Shown piece by piece: positions 19,001-27,407 of a DNA stretch of 64,000 nt. How positions within the stretch are numbered: the stretch's first letter is position 1; each line of letters begins with the position of its first letter. The stretch is from Methanosarcina horonobensis HB-1 = JCM 15518 (lineage in GTDB: Archaea > Halobacteriota > Methanosarcinia > Methanosarcinales > Methanosarcinaceae): the NCBI RefSeq assembly GCF_000970285.1, contig NZ_CP009516.1, forward strand, positions 434,001 through 498,000, given 5' to 3'. Below the pieces are notes generated by a model. That model worked only from the letters and a program-made list of their open reading frames with translations. It did not search any database and was not told where the DNA came from. The translations under genes and the position numbers were made by a program.

Positions 19001-19586
19001 TGTAAACATGAGGGCAATAGATGAATATAATGAGGTGGAACTCAGGCTTTCCGACCTGCAGGGCAAACGAGATACTCTCTTTACCGAAAGGGAACAGCTC
19101 CTTGAACGCATTGGCCAGTACGAACAGCTCAAGCGGGACGCCTTTATGGAGGCTTATACAAGCATAAATTCCAATTTCAAAGAGATCTTTTACGAACTTT
19201 CTGACGGTATGGGAGAACTCCTGCTGGAAAACCCGGACGACCCCTTTGCCGGAGGAATGACCTTGAGGGCCCAGCCGAAAGAAAAAACCCTCCAGCGCAT
19301 AGAAGCCATGTCAGGAGGAGAAAAAAGTCTTACCGCACTTGCTTTTATCTTCGCAATCCAGCAGTACCGTCCTGCTCCTTTCTATGCTTTTGACGAGATT
19401 GACATGTTCCTTGACGGCTGGAATGTAGAGAGAGTCTCAAGGCGTGTTAAAACCTCAGGCTCAAAGGTCCAGTTCATAGTTGTTTCCCTGAGAAAACCCA
19501 TGATCCAGGCTGCAAGCCGGACAATCGGGGTTACGATGCAGGAGAATAATATCACGAGTATTACCGGAGTGAAGCTCAATGGCTGA
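16059..19586 (+). CDS. smc: Chromosome segregation ATPase SMC
   Basis: The protein has 1175 residues. The N-terminal head has Walker A GPNGSGKS at residues 31-38 and the Q-loop VVMQGDVTQI. Two long coiled-coil arms flank a hinge near residues 525-680 (GIHGTIAQLGKV, then AMVGGSLSSKSG). The C-terminal head has signature MSGGEKSLTAL near 1084 and Walker B FYAFDEIDMF near 1107. The start is GTG with AGAGG upstream. Its end overlaps scpA by eight bases, so SMC and its kleisin are translationally coupled. It organises and compacts the chromosome. Confidence 0.97.
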   Translation: MYIKEIEFVNFKSFGKKVKISFYNDFTTISGPNGSGKSNIIDGILFALGLTSSRTLRAEKLTDLIYNGDEAKKPDFAQVTIRFDNTDRKLPLELDEVEVSRKVRRTKNAYYSYFYFNGKAVSLGEIHSQLSKAGITPEGYNVVMQGDVTQIISMTSVERRKIIDEIAGVAEFDERKQKALGELEIVRQQIERVDIILEEVRTQLEKLSGERDQALKYQSLKSEKIKFEGYVLLSKLKDARTELENVDKELAGKEEHLEKVQVLLNERVQELEALEQTLENLSLEIRKKGEDEQLQVKREIEETKGEISRCVDSIEVSESELEEADSRRRKAFVDIDSTKGKVRELEEKIEAENVRKESISAELSERKTERMLLQSRIADIDAKFAATRDELMAARKKLEDIKNEKNELIRNEDRLLDALRRKSSELREIENQIKDAQAAVTASDSDTLSVQYEIEKLTNNLESLIKDRDDIESSRSRIKEDIKKLENRLHTLQQEYAIAEARVRASEQGGGYSRAVEMVIGASKQEELFGIHGTIAQLGKVDRRYAAALEVAAGNRMQAIVVDTDADAAEAIEFLKRRKGGRATFLPLNKMKDSRRLENLNYENGVIGYAIDLIEFDPDFEPAFWYVFQDTLVMEDLASARRLMGRARMVTLEGELLEKSGAMVGGSLSSKSGISFAAAEKDKLLELAEEIRSLDASRNAAISKQDSIESHVFELSRKIRDCEATISRKELELQEIAGREAKLAELLEAKQADLKAIEESRTELRAEMDRVIAEKVEKEGIAAELESQVAEFEAKLADSPLPEINKKADFVDEEIRRLDGRIRDTEASLNALQLEKEYAEQKIAEAKELIKELDEKKASRRERVDSLKAKIAELEAQLEEKQKRELQLSDELIRLQKERENVQAEHSAVKRRVSIAATTLEKAKQQVLTLTATKSALFDQEKQLVEEIQRRGIEETSEVPSYETVYMRIQAIEEAMRRLEPVNMRAIDEYNEVELRLSDLQGKRDTLFTEREQLLERIGQYEQLKRDAFMEAYTSINSNFKEIFYELSDGMGELLLENPDDPFAGGMTLRAQPKEKTLQRIEAMSGGEKSLTALAFIFAIQQYRPAPFYAFDEIDMFLDGWNVERVSRRVKTSGSKVQFIVVSLRKPMIQAASRTIGVTMQENNITSITGVKLNG

Positions 19587-20583
19587 AATTATAGATAACT
19601 CAGCACTCGATATTTCCGGGCTCCCTTCTCCAGAGATTTGTGAGCCCGGAGAAAAGGATTCTCTTTTTTCAGACCCTGAAACTTTCGGGCTTCCGACAAC
19701 TCTTTCTTACCTCGGCATTGACTGGGCACTTTTCGACCTCTCGGAATTTAATACCTATGAGCCCCTGGGCATTCTGGTTGAACTTGCAAAGGACGGAAAG
19801 ATCGATCCCTGGGATATCGATGTTGTGCAGTTAACCGATACTTTTCTGCACAGGATAGAAGAGCTCCAGAAAATGGATTTAAGAATTTCTTCGAGGACTC
19901 TCCTTTATTCGGCTATTCTCCTCCGCATGAAATCTTCAATGATTCTCGGACCAGAAGAAGAGGAAGAAGAGGACTTTGACCCTGGCTTTTTCGATGGTGA
20001 AGAGCTGCCTGAGCCTGATGAGTTTCCTGTTCCGAAGCTTCCTGTCCGTCGCCTTTCCACAAGACCTGTCACACTGAATGAACTGATTGTGGAACTTAAA
20101 AAAGCTGAAAAAACACTCTCTAGAAAAAACGAAAAGAAAGCCCGTCTGGCTGCAGAAGAGCCTGATATCCCTGATGCTCCCCTGGCTACCGGAGATGTGC
20201 TCGGGATTGCCCACGATGAAGCCATCAGCTCGAGATTGGCCCTTATCTGGGCAAGGCTTGTTGAACTCTTTATGAAGCAGTCTGTTGTGGAATTCTCTGC
20301 TTTAACTCAACTGAGCGAAGATCGAATCACAGACTATCTTTCTCTCCTTTTTCTTGCTTCGAGCAGGAAAATCTGGCTTTTCCAGAGTGAGCTTTTCGGA
20401 GAATTGTATATTTATCCCGGAGAAGAATCCGGGTTTTCCACGGAAGGCAACCCGCCTCTTTTCCATCAAATAAAACAGGGTTTAACAGGAGATCTTTCAG
20501 AGCCTGGAGAAGCCGGGCATCCTGAAGTTTTTTCCTTTGAATCGGAATATACAAACTCGGACTCTTCTGAAGAAGCAAGTTAA
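19579..20583 (+). CDS. scpA: Condensin kleisin subunit ScpA
   Basis: The protein has 334 residues. The N-terminal helical domain (FNTYEPLGILVELAKDGKID, IDVVQLTDTFL) binds the SMC neck, and a C-terminal winged helix near residues 210-275 (FSALTQLSEDRITDYLSLLFL) binds the other head. The acidic, proline-rich linker in between is where ScpB docks in bacteria. It overlaps the SMC stop by eight bases. An N-terminal extension of about 50 residues and a C-terminal tail of about 50 residues exceed the usual kleisin length. Confidence 0.92.
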   Translation: MAEIIDNSALDISGLPSPEICEPGEKDSLFSDPETFGLPTTLSYLGIDWALFDLSEFNTYEPLGILVELAKDGKIDPWDIDVVQLTDTFLHRIEELQKMDLRISSRTLLYSAILLRMKSSMILGPEEEEEEDFDPGFFDGEELPEPDEFPVPKLPVRRLSTRPVTLNELIVELKKAEKTLSRKNEKKARLAAEEPDIPDAPLATGDVLGIAHDEAISSRLALIWARLVELFMKQSVVEFSALTQLSEDRITDYLSLLFLASSRKIWLFQSELFGELYIYPGEESGFSTEGNPPLFHQIKQGLTGDLSEPGEAGHPEVFSFESEYTNSDSSEEAS

Positions 20584-20628
20584 CTTACCTGATGAATAAC
20601 TTAATCCTTTTTTCTGGTCGTGAAATTT

Positions 20629-21744
20629 ATGAGTGAGCTTGAAATTATCGAAGCGGCTCTTTTTGCTGCGGGCAGGGCAGTAAGCCTTGAGAAACTTATG
20701 AAAATTACCGGAAAGCCGAAAAAGAATGTGTCTTCGGCGGTGCAGGAGCTGATGGAGGCTTACTCTTCACGGAACTCAGGCATCGAAATTCTGGACCTTG
20801 GAGACCGCTACGTCATGCAGGTCAAGCCGGAATACTCCGAACTTATGAGGGATGTTGCCCCAAAAGAACTCTCAGCCCCTAAACTCCGGACTTTATCCAT
20901 GATTGCTTATCATCAGCCCCTGCTCCAGTCCGACCTTATTGAAATGAGGGGCAGCGGAGCCTACGACCATATAAAAGACCTGATTGAGAGAGGTTTTGTC
21001 GATTCCGTGCCCTGCGGGAGGAGCAGACAGCTTTCCACAACCCCGCTATTTGCAGATTATTTCGGGCTTAAAAAGAACGACCCTAAAGCCATAAAGGAAA
21101 AAATTATTGATCTATTAAAGGCACAGGGCGGGCAGAGCGAAATCAACCTCTGGGTAGGGAGAAAAACCATTGCTGTGACTCCGATGTATGAGTCCCTTAT
21201 GGGCATGTGCGGGATTAAAGATTATTTTGTTGCGAATGCTTATTGCCCTTCTAAAGAGGAGATTTCTCGCCTGCTTGAGGCCGATGTGCTTGTGGTCACT
21301 GCAGGTTATCTTGATACTGTGAAGCAGCACTGTGATGGTGAGATCCTTGAGGTGCGCTCAACAACTTTTGAAGACCTTGTTGAGGCGATCTCTTTAATCT
21401 CAGAAGAACTTTCCGATGAAGTGGATCCCAAAGTTGTGGACGAGACTCTCCGGAAGATTCGGGAGACCAGGGAAAGATATGTAGCTTCAGCCCTGCTTAT
21501 TGAGAGGAAGGTAAAGCCTGCAACTGATATGGTCTCAAGGATCGTTAATGATCTTAATATAAGGATTTCTACGGACGGCATCCTTGTGTCTCCTGATTAC
21601 GGGACTTCAGGTGAGGGAGTGAATATAGGGAAAGGGGCTAAAATTCTGGTACCAACTCACCGCAGTGTAGAAGGAGATCTTCTTGAAAGAGTCTGCAAAA
21701 AATATGATTCTATCCTTGAAGGTTTAAAAAATTCTGAAGATTGA
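20629..21744 (+). CDS. scpB: ScpB, condensin accessory protein with long C-terminal extension
   Basis: Residues 1-170 are the tandem winged-helix ScpB domain (LEIIEAALFAAGRAVSLEKL, then KLRTLSMIAYHQPLLQSDLIE, MRGSGAYDHIKDLIERGFV). Normal ScpB is about 180-200 residues. Here another 190 or so follow, with a predicted alpha/beta part (VTPMYESLMGMCGIKDYFV, ADVLVVTAGYLDTVKQHC) and a helical tail. That part matches nothing I recognise. The start could be GTG 20620 or ATG 20629; homologues begin SELEIIE, which favours the ATG. It lies 45 bases after scpA. Confidence 0.88.
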   Translation: MSELEIIEAALFAAGRAVSLEKLMKITGKPKKNVSSAVQELMEAYSSRNSGIEILDLGDRYVMQVKPEYSELMRDVAPKELSAPKLRTLSMIAYHQPLLQSDLIEMRGSGAYDHIKDLIERGFVDSVPCGRSRQLSTTPLFADYFGLKKNDPKAIKEKIIDLLKAQGGQSEINLWVGRKTIAVTPMYESLMGMCGIKDYFVANAYCPSKEEISRLLEADVLVVTAGYLDTVKQHCDGEILEVRSTTFEDLVEAISLISEELSDEVDPKVVDETLRKIRETRERYVASALLIERKVKPATDMVSRIVNDLNIRISTDGILVSPDYGTSGEGVNIGKGAKILVPTHRSVEGDLLERVCKKYDSILEGLKNSED

Positions 21745-21839
21745 CGGTTTTCAAAGCAGATGCGGATGCCTTTGTCTCCTTTAATTTTTTTCATTTAACT
21801 GGCGCCCATAATTTAAGCTTTTCTGTCGCATTTATATTC

Positions 21840-21924
21840 TTTATATATAGTATTTATATACTATGCGAGGCATTTAACTATAGCTTTATATAGTGGTTAG
21901 AGGATATTACTCTTGCTTTATATA
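21840..21924 (+). promoter_or_regulatory. Multiple TATA boxes upstream of the TBP gene
   Basis: TATA-like elements stand at 21840-21849 (TTTATATATA), 21851-21864 (TATTTATATACTAT), 21885-21892 (TTTATATA) and 21917-21924 (TTTATATA). The first two form a near palindrome (ATAGTAT...ATACTAT). Only the third is well spaced to give a short leader before the ATG at 21939. The others may bind TBP without productive initiation, which suggests feedback by TBP on its own gene. Confidence 0.6.
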
Positions 21925-21938
21925 CTGAGGGTTGACTA

Positions 21939-22490
21939 ATGAGCGAATCTAGCATCAAAATTGAAAACGTGGTCGCATCCACCAAACTCGCAGAAGAGTT
22001 TGATTTAACTTTGATCGAATCCCAGTTCGAAGGGGCTGAGTATAACAAACAGAAGTTCCCCGGGCTTGTCTACAGAGTTTCAGACCCTAAAGCTGCTTTT
22101 CTGGTCTTTACTTCCGGAAAGGTTGTCTGTACAGGAGCAAAAAACGTTGCCGACGTGCACACAGTTATTGGCAATATGGCAAAAAAGCTGAACAGCATCG
22201 GGATCAAAACAATAGAAAACCCGCAGATTACTGTCCAGAATATAGTTGCCTCAGCAGACCTGCACACTATCCTTAACCTCAATGCAATTGCAATCGGGCT
22301 TGGACTTGAGAACATCGAATACGAACCCGAGCAGTTTCCGGGTCTTGTTTACAGGATTGATGAACCCAAGGTGGTCGTCCTTATTTTCAGTTCCGGAAAA
22401 CTTGTAGTTACAGGCGGAAAGTCCCCCGAAGACTGTGAAAGGGGTGTAGAAGTAGTCCGTCAACAACTCGATAATATGGGACTTTTATAA
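21939..22490 (+). CDS. tbp: TATA-box-binding protein
   Basis: The 183-residue protein shows the two direct repeats of the TBP saddle. Repeat 1 has [23 protein letters not shown] and [12 protein letters not shown]. Repeat 2 has [23 protein letters not shown] and [12 protein letters not shown]. The Phe residues that kink DNA are in place. It recruits TFB and RNA polymerase at promoters. Unlike many archaeal TBPs it has no long acidic tail. Its promoter contains several TATA-like elements. Confidence 0.98.
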   Translation: MSESSIKIENVVASTKLAEEFDLTLIESQFEGAEYNKQKFPGLVYRVSDPKAAFLVFTSGKVVCTGAKNVADVHTVIGNMAKKLNSIGIKTIENPQITVQNIVASADLHTILNLNAIAIGLGLENIEYEPEQFPGLVYRIDEPKVVVLIFSSGKLVVTGGKSPEDCERGVEVVRQQLDNMGLL

Positions 22491-22624
22491 GATCCCTTAT
22501 ATCTTTATATCTATTGTATTCATTTTAATCTGCCTCCCTGCGGAAGGGGCATGGATAGAATATTCAGTACAAAAACGGATTCTGCGGTATGCGTAGAGGC
22601 TCCGACGAAGGATATGTGTGAAAC

Positions 22625-23584
22625 GTGAATTACACGGACGTTTGCATTCTCATTCCTACCCTTAACGAAGCTGCAACGATAGGGGATCTCATTAAAGATT
22701 TCAAGAAAGTAGGGTTTTCCAATATTCTTGTAATCGATGGAAACAGCAAAGACGGGACAGCGCAGATTGCAGAGTTGGAAGGTGCAAGAGTTGTCTTGCA
22801 GACCGGAAAGGGCAAGGGTCAGGCAATGATCCAGGCTTTCGAACTCATCGAAAGTCCCTATGTAATAATGGTTGACGGAGATGGGACTTATCTTGCAAAA
22901 GAAGCTCCTTCCCTTCTTGAGCCGATTCTGGTAGGAAAAGCCGACCATGTTATAGGTAACCGGCTGGAGAAATATTCCCCTGGGGCTTTTACAAAGCTAA
23001 ACCTGGTTGGCAACCGCCTGATAAACTTGCTTTTTGATATCGCTTACGGAGTGCAGTTAAGAGATATTCTTTCAGGCTACCGTGCATTCACGCTCGATAG
23101 TATTAGAGAACTGGAACTTAATAAGACCGGTTTTGAAATAGAAACCGAAATCTCTGTTGAGTGCATCCTGAAAAAACAGTTAGTCGAAGAGGTGCCGATT
23201 ACTTACCTCCCCAGAAGTGAAAAAGGAGAAACCAAGCTAAATCCTGTAAAAGATGGAATAAGAATCGGGTCTACCATCTACAGGCTTGCAAAAGTGCATA
23301 ATCCTATGTTCTATTTCGGGATTATTGGTTTTGTCTTTATTATGGCGGGTTTGCTTACGGGAACCTATGTGGTAATCGAGTGGCTAGATGGAACCACCCG
23401 TATTCCCCTTTCGGTTCTCACGGCTCTGTTTATTATATTCGGTCTTCAGATGTTTATCTTCGGGATGCTCAGCGACCTTATAGTAACTCTTCACAGGCAA
23501 ACGGTTAGCTTAATCCAGGAGAAAAACAAGCAGAGAGAAATAACAAACAGGGAAAAAATAATAGATGGAGAAGATGGTAAGTAA
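22625..23584 (+). CDS. aglJ: Glycosyltransferase family 2, AglJ-like
   Basis: The protein has 319 residues. The GT-A domain opens CILIPTLNEAATIGDLI and has the DGD motif in VIMVDGDGTYL near residue 82, followed by GNRLEKYSPGAFTKLNLVGN and ILSGYRAF. Two membrane helices lie near residues 233-255 and 262-290. This layout matches dolichyl-phosphate transferases that add the first sugar in archaeal N-glycosylation (AglJ). GTG start. It stands alone, with no other agl genes near. The sugar donor is unknown. Confidence 0.82.
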   Translation: MNYTDVCILIPTLNEAATIGDLIKDFKKVGFSNILVIDGNSKDGTAQIAELEGARVVLQTGKGKGQAMIQAFELIESPYVIMVDGDGTYLAKEAPSLLEPILVGKADHVIGNRLEKYSPGAFTKLNLVGNRLINLLFDIAYGVQLRDILSGYRAFTLDSIRELELNKTGFEIETEISVECILKKQLVEEVPITYLPRSEKGETKLNPVKDGIRIGSTIYRLAKVHNPMFYFGIIGFVFIMAGLLTGTYVVIEWLDGTTRIPLSVLTALFIIFGLQMFIFGMLSDLIVTLHRQTVSLIQEKNKQREITNREKIIDGEDGK

Positions 23585-23698
23585 AGAAATAATCAGGAAA
23601 TGATCCGGAAATCTCTCAATTTCCTGGTAGCCTGCTAGCAGCCTCCTGGCCGTCTCCCGATTTTTTCAAATTTTTCTCGGACCTCTTTGAAGGATATT

Positions 23699-24223
23699 TT
23701 AAATAGATATCATTTTTGCATTCAATTCATCAAAAAAATCGTTGTGGACATTTTTGAAATTGTATTGTCCATCTATTGTTTTAATTGAAAAATTCCCTTT
23801 GTCCTTGCTAACATCAATTATATTACTTAGATGAATCTTGATATAATCAAAATGCTCGTCTGATGGATAATATTTTGTAAATAATTGTTCGTACTTCAAT
23901 TTTATCAGAAAATCGTTAATAAGCCTGAAAAAGAGAAAGGAAAATAGTAGCAGTAAAAATAAAATAATTAGCATTGAAAAAATAGCCCAACCAAGAAAAT
24001 ATGGAAATTTTTTACCAAATTCATCGTATAATATTGTTATAAAATTGCTCGATGCACCTGTAAGTATCAGTATAATTACATACTCAAAATATCGATAAAC
24101 TCTTTTTATTTCGTGTTTTGAAATAAACAACAAATCATCCATAAGAATGAGAGAAACATCTATACTTGATCCAAGAACAATCATCCGACATCTATAGTAT
24201 TTGACGAATTCTTCAGAACTCAT
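23699..24223 (-). CDS. Hypothetical membrane protein with a C-terminal cytosolic domain
   Basis: From MSSEEFVKYYRCRMIVLG the protein has about 174 residues with two hydrophobic helices in the middle (YVIILILTGASSNF and a second of about 25 residues rich in Leu/Phe). The C-terminal part contains SNIIDVSKDKGNFSIKTIDG, resembling a small PH- or YcxB-like beta fold, but I do not recognise a family. An upstream Met at 24277 is possible; 24223 follows GGGG and is preferred. Its start overlaps the end of the next ORF upstream. The DNA is AT-rich. Confidence 0.5.
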   Translation of the reverse strand: MSSEEFVKYYRCRMIVLGSSIDVSLILMDDLLFISKHEIKRVYRYFEYVIILILTGASSNFITILYDEFGKKFPYFLGWAIFSMLIILFLLLLFSFLFFRLINDFLIKLKYEQLFTKYYPSDEHFDYIKIHLSNIIDVSKDKGNFSIKTIDGQYNFKNVHNDFFDELNAKMISI

Positions 24224-24515
24224 TAAATCCCCATACAAAAAAATAATAGTAGGTAAGGGAGAATAATTCCATCCCAAAGTTTTTCTTACCAGACAATGCT
24301 GAAACTGTATATTTCACATATCCCCAATCATCGAGGTCCCACGGGCCAGCATCACTACATGCATATCCGACCCCATATGTACTCTCTGATCCAGTTACTT
24401 TTAAATAAACTATATATTGATGGCCGTCTTGCAGGTAGTAAGTACCTCCTACACTAAAATTGTTATCCATTCTGTCATATTCGATAAGACCAGCTGAGCC
24501 ATCAAATATTGTCAC
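24213..24515 (-). CDS. Hypothetical protein, possibly the tail of a secreted beta protein
   Basis: This frame of about 100 residues reads IEYDRMDNNFSVGGTYYLQD and GHQYIVYLKVTGSESTYGVG, a pattern of short beta strands with aromatic residues as in extracellular domains. It starts at GTG 24515, but the open frame continues upstream in the same style to about 24575 with no good start. It may be the 3' end of a larger secreted protein. It overlaps the membrane protein gene by 11 bases. No family recognised. Confidence 0.35.
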   Translation of the reverse strand: MTIFDGSAGLIEYDRMDNNFSVGGTYYLQDGHQYIVYLKVTGSESTYGVGYACSDAGPWDLDDWGYVKYTVSALSGKKNFGMELFSLTYYYFFVWGFNEF

Positions 24516-24577
24516 GGAGTTAAGGTAAGTCTTATCTGTAACATAATCCTGCCTTTGGGCGCGTGAGGTTCAAATTG

Positions 24578-24925
24578 ATTTGGTAGGTCCGTTTGAATCC
24601 CATAAAGTTCCTTATAATGTAGCTCACTTATAAGTTCTTCTAGCCAAACCATCAAACTTATCTTATCTCTAAAACAAATTTACTTGTTTACAACTCAACT
24701 TAACTTCAAACTATCTTTATAAAAAACTTATTTTAATCGCAAGCTTTATATTTTCGCTATCAACTGGCACTCAAGTAAAGTAAAATTGATTTAGGTTAAA
24801 GTTAGTTTTTTAAATAGTGTTATATATAATTACTTTCCTTCTATGTTCTAACTCACAATCCCTTTACTTACGTATGAAATCTTCACGATAATCTTACAGA
24901 CAAATGAAAGCTTGAGGTAATAAAT
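24578..24925. other. Spacer with the thiC promoter
   Basis: No gene is supported here. TATATATAAT at 24821-24830 is the likely TATA box of thiC and would give a leader of about 70 bases. GAGGTAAT at about 24911-24918 is the thiC ribosome site. I see no TPP riboswitch fold. Confidence 0.5.
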
Positions 24926-26212
24926 ATGACAATTGTGGAAGATGCACAAAAAGGTATTATCACCGAAGAGATGAAGATCGTCGCAAAGGATGAAGGACTT
25001 GACCCTGAATTCGTCCGCCGCGGTGTTGCAGCCGGAAGAATCGTTATTCCAACCTCCCCTTACAGACAGGTTAAGATCTGCGGTATCGGAGAAGGGCTCA
25101 GGACCAAAGTCAATGCTTCTATCGGTGTATCCTCGGACATTGTGGATCCAGAGATGGAAGTCAAAAAAGCAATCGCTGCAGAAAAAGCAGGTGCTGACAC
25201 TCTCATGGAGCTCGGGACCGGTGGAGACTTCCTTGCAATCAGAAAAAAAGTCATTGACAGCATTTCCCTTTCAGTCGGATCAGTTCCCCTTTACCAAGCT
25301 TTCATTGAAGCTGCCAGAAAGTACGGTTCAATCGTCCACATGACAGAAGACGAGCTCTTCAACGCAACAGAAGCCCAGGCAAAGCTCGGAACCAACTTCA
25401 TGGCAATTCATACCGGGATCAACAACATCACCCTTGACAGGCTTAAAGCCCATGGAAGGTACGGCGGACTCTGTTCCCGTGGCGGCGCCTTCATGAGCTC
25501 CTGGATGCTCCACAACGAAAAGGAAAACCCTCTTTTCGCAAACTTCGATTACCTCGTTGAAATCCTCAAGGAACACGAAGTCGTCCTCTCGACAGGAAAC
25601 GGAATGCGTGCGGGTGCAGTCCATGATGCAACCGACCGTGCCCAGATCCAGGAATTGATCATCAACTCCGAGATGGCTGACAGGGCACATAAGCAGGGCC
25701 TGCAGGTCATTGTAGAAGGTCCTGGCCACGTTCCACTTGACCAGATCGCAACCAACGTGAAGCTCATGAAGGAAATGAGCGGTCACAAACCCTTCTACAT
25801 GCTCGGTCCTCTCGTTACTGACGTTGCTCCAGGCTACGACCACATCGTAACCGCAATCGGTGCATCTGTCTCTGCCTCCTACGGCTGTGACTTCCTCTGC
25901 TACGTAACACCCGCAGAGCACCTTGCACTCCCGAACCTCGAAGACGTCATCACCGGTGTCAAGACCTCCAGGATTGCAGCCCACGTCGGAGACATGATAA
26001 AGTATCCTGACAGGGCAAGACAGTGGGACCTTGATATGGGCAGAGCCAGAAGGGAACTCGATTGGGAAAAGATGTACTCCCTTGCAATCGACCCCGAACA
26101 CGCAAGAGCAGTCAGGAACAGCAGGGCACCCGAAGATACAGATGCATGCACGATGTGCGGAAACTTCTGCGCTCTGAAGATCGTCAACCAGAACTACAAC
26201 CTTGCAAAATAA
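24926..26212 (+). CDS. thiC: Phosphomethylpyrimidine synthase ThiC
   Basis: The protein has 428 residues, the short form usual in archaea. It converts aminoimidazole ribotide to HMP-phosphate for thiamine, using SAM and a 4Fe-4S cluster. Motifs include GADTLMELGTGGDF, HGRYGGLCSRGGAFMSSWML and VEGPGHVPLDQI. The cluster motif near the C-terminus is CTMCGNFC (residues about 408-415), spaced CX2CX3C rather than the bacterial CX2CX4C. Codon choice is strongly biased (GAC, AAC, TTC, ATC), which suggests high expression. Confidence 0.95.
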   Translation: MTIVEDAQKGIITEEMKIVAKDEGLDPEFVRRGVAAGRIVIPTSPYRQVKICGIGEGLRTKVNASIGVSSDIVDPEMEVKKAIAAEKAGADTLMELGTGGDFLAIRKKVIDSISLSVGSVPLYQAFIEAARKYGSIVHMTEDELFNATEAQAKLGTNFMAIHTGINNITLDRLKAHGRYGGLCSRGGAFMSSWMLHNEKENPLFANFDYLVEILKEHEVVLSTGNGMRAGAVHDATDRAQIQELIINSEMADRAHKQGLQVIVEGPGHVPLDQIATNVKLMKEMSGHKPFYMLGPLVTDVAPGYDHIVTAIGASVSASYGCDFLCYVTPAEHLALPNLEDVITGVKTSRIAAHVGDMIKYPDRARQWDLDMGRARRELDWEKMYSLAIDPEHARAVRNSRAPEDTDACTMCGNFCALKIVNQNYNLAK

Positions 26213-26218
26213 GCTTAA

Positions 26219-26251
26219 AAAAGTAAAGTAAGGCCTCAGGGCTTTACTTTT
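26219..26251. terminator. Hairpin terminator between convergent thiC and lipoprotein gene
   Basis: AAAAGTAAAG at 26219-26228 pairs perfectly with CTTTACTTTT at 26242-26251 around a 13-base loop. It sits just after the thiC stop and overlaps the end of the minus-strand lipoprotein gene, so it could end transcripts from both sides. Confidence 0.6.
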
Positions 26252-27363
26252 TCACCTTTTCTTTCATCCTTGCAAATTGATTCTGCAACTTTCAGCAATT
26301 CATCTTTTTCCAGGGAAGCGGTAAGGCTCAGTTCAACATCCCCTATTTTCCACCTCAGGATTTTCATGTTCTCGAAGGCAAGGTATTTTCCATCCTTCCC
26401 GTTAATGGTAATGTCTTCTGCAGTATTCATTATTGCAGCATCTGGGGCCTGGCTTTCGTATACGGTTTCCGTGATCACTATATTTTCTTCTCCTTTTTTG
26501 TAGGTCAGGACGACCTTTTCAGCAGCCTGGCCTTCAGGGGTCGTCTCGCTGGTATTGTAGGCTGTAGCATAGCTGAACTCGCAACCTTCCGGCAGGTACT
26601 CAGGGATCAGGATTTCAAACCCGACACGCTCCTCAGCTTCTTTGAGGCTTAATTCTTCAGGGAGTTCAATCTCTTCGAGGTCCATGGTCTTTATGGTTGC
26701 CCCTTCCGGGATTTTGAACATAAACTCGGAATCCGGAATCCCGGTGTTTACTTTCAGGTCCCGGATTTCTACTTTTGAAATCAGCGTCTTACTGCTTTCA
26801 TTGCTATCGTACATCTCGTACCCGAGGAACATCCAGGTTTCTTTGTCTATCCAGACTTTCATACTGTATTCAGGGGTCTGTTCTCCTGTCTTTTTCGGAA
26901 TCGCCTCGAGCAGGTAGGCTTTCCTTCCTTCAACTTCCTCTGTTCCCAGCAGGGATACGTTCGTATCATTAAAGGTGGTTTTTATGAGTAAGAGGTAGTC
27001 GTTTTCAGTTAATTCCGGGGTCTTGGGAATTTTTGTTTTCATGACCGTATTCGTTCCCTTGGCATAGGTCCACCTGAATTCCCCATCCGATAGCACGAGC
27101 GTCTCTTCTTCTTCTCCCGGCTTTTCTACGAAGTTTTTCATCATGTGTGGTTTTTTGTACATTGTCTTAAATTCGTTTTCCACAACCTTCTCCCCGATGT
27201 AGTAGGTCATGTGCATCGTATACGAGTAATCTTCAATGCTGTTCTGTTTCTCCAGCAACTGGGCTGCAATCTCTTCGGCATTCGGTTCTTTTTCCGTACA
27301 GCCCGATGCGAAAAGGGCCAGAATTACGAGGGCCAGCAGGAATAGCATTTTCTTTGTTGACAT
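26236..27363 (-). CDS. LolA-like/DUF4367 lipoprotein, paralogue 1
   Basis: From MSTKKMLFLLALVI the protein has about 375 residues. The lipobox LFASGC gives a lipid-anchored mature protein. Residues 25-220 resemble LolA/LppX half-barrels (YSYTMHMTYYIGEKVVENEF, KVWIDKETWMFLGYEMYD), and the C-terminal 130 residues resemble DUF4367 (FEILIPEYLPEGCEFSYA). The GTG at 27372 belongs to the ribosome site AGGTGAGG, so ATG 27363 is preferred. Two close paralogues lie in this window. Such proteins may carry or sense a hydrophobic ligand outside the membrane; the archaeal role is unknown. Confidence 0.8.
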   Translation of the reverse strand: MSTKKMLFLLALVILALFASGCTEKEPNAEEIAAQLLEKQNSIEDYSYTMHMTYYIGEKVVENEFKTMYKKPHMMKNFVEKPGEEEETLVLSDGEFRWTYAKGTNTVMKTKIPKTPELTENDYLLLIKTTFNDTNVSLLGTEEVEGRKAYLLEAIPKKTGEQTPEYSMKVWIDKETWMFLGYEMYDSNESSKTLISKVEIRDLKVNTGIPDSEFMFKIPEGATIKTMDLEEIELPEELSLKEAEERVGFEILIPEYLPEGCEFSYATAYNTSETTPEGQAAEKVVLTYKKGEENIVITETVYESQAPDAAIMNTAEDITINGKDGKYLAFENMKILRWKIGDVELSLTASLEKDELLKVAESICKDERKGEKVKP

Positions 27364-27407
27364 ATTCCTCACCTTTTTCCGGCTTTAACTGCCATTAAAT
27401 GAGTTTT

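Noticed and set aside
24549-24610. tRNA-like GGTTCAAATT and GTTTGAATCCC motifs
   Set aside because: No acceptor or anticodon stem can be drawn around them.
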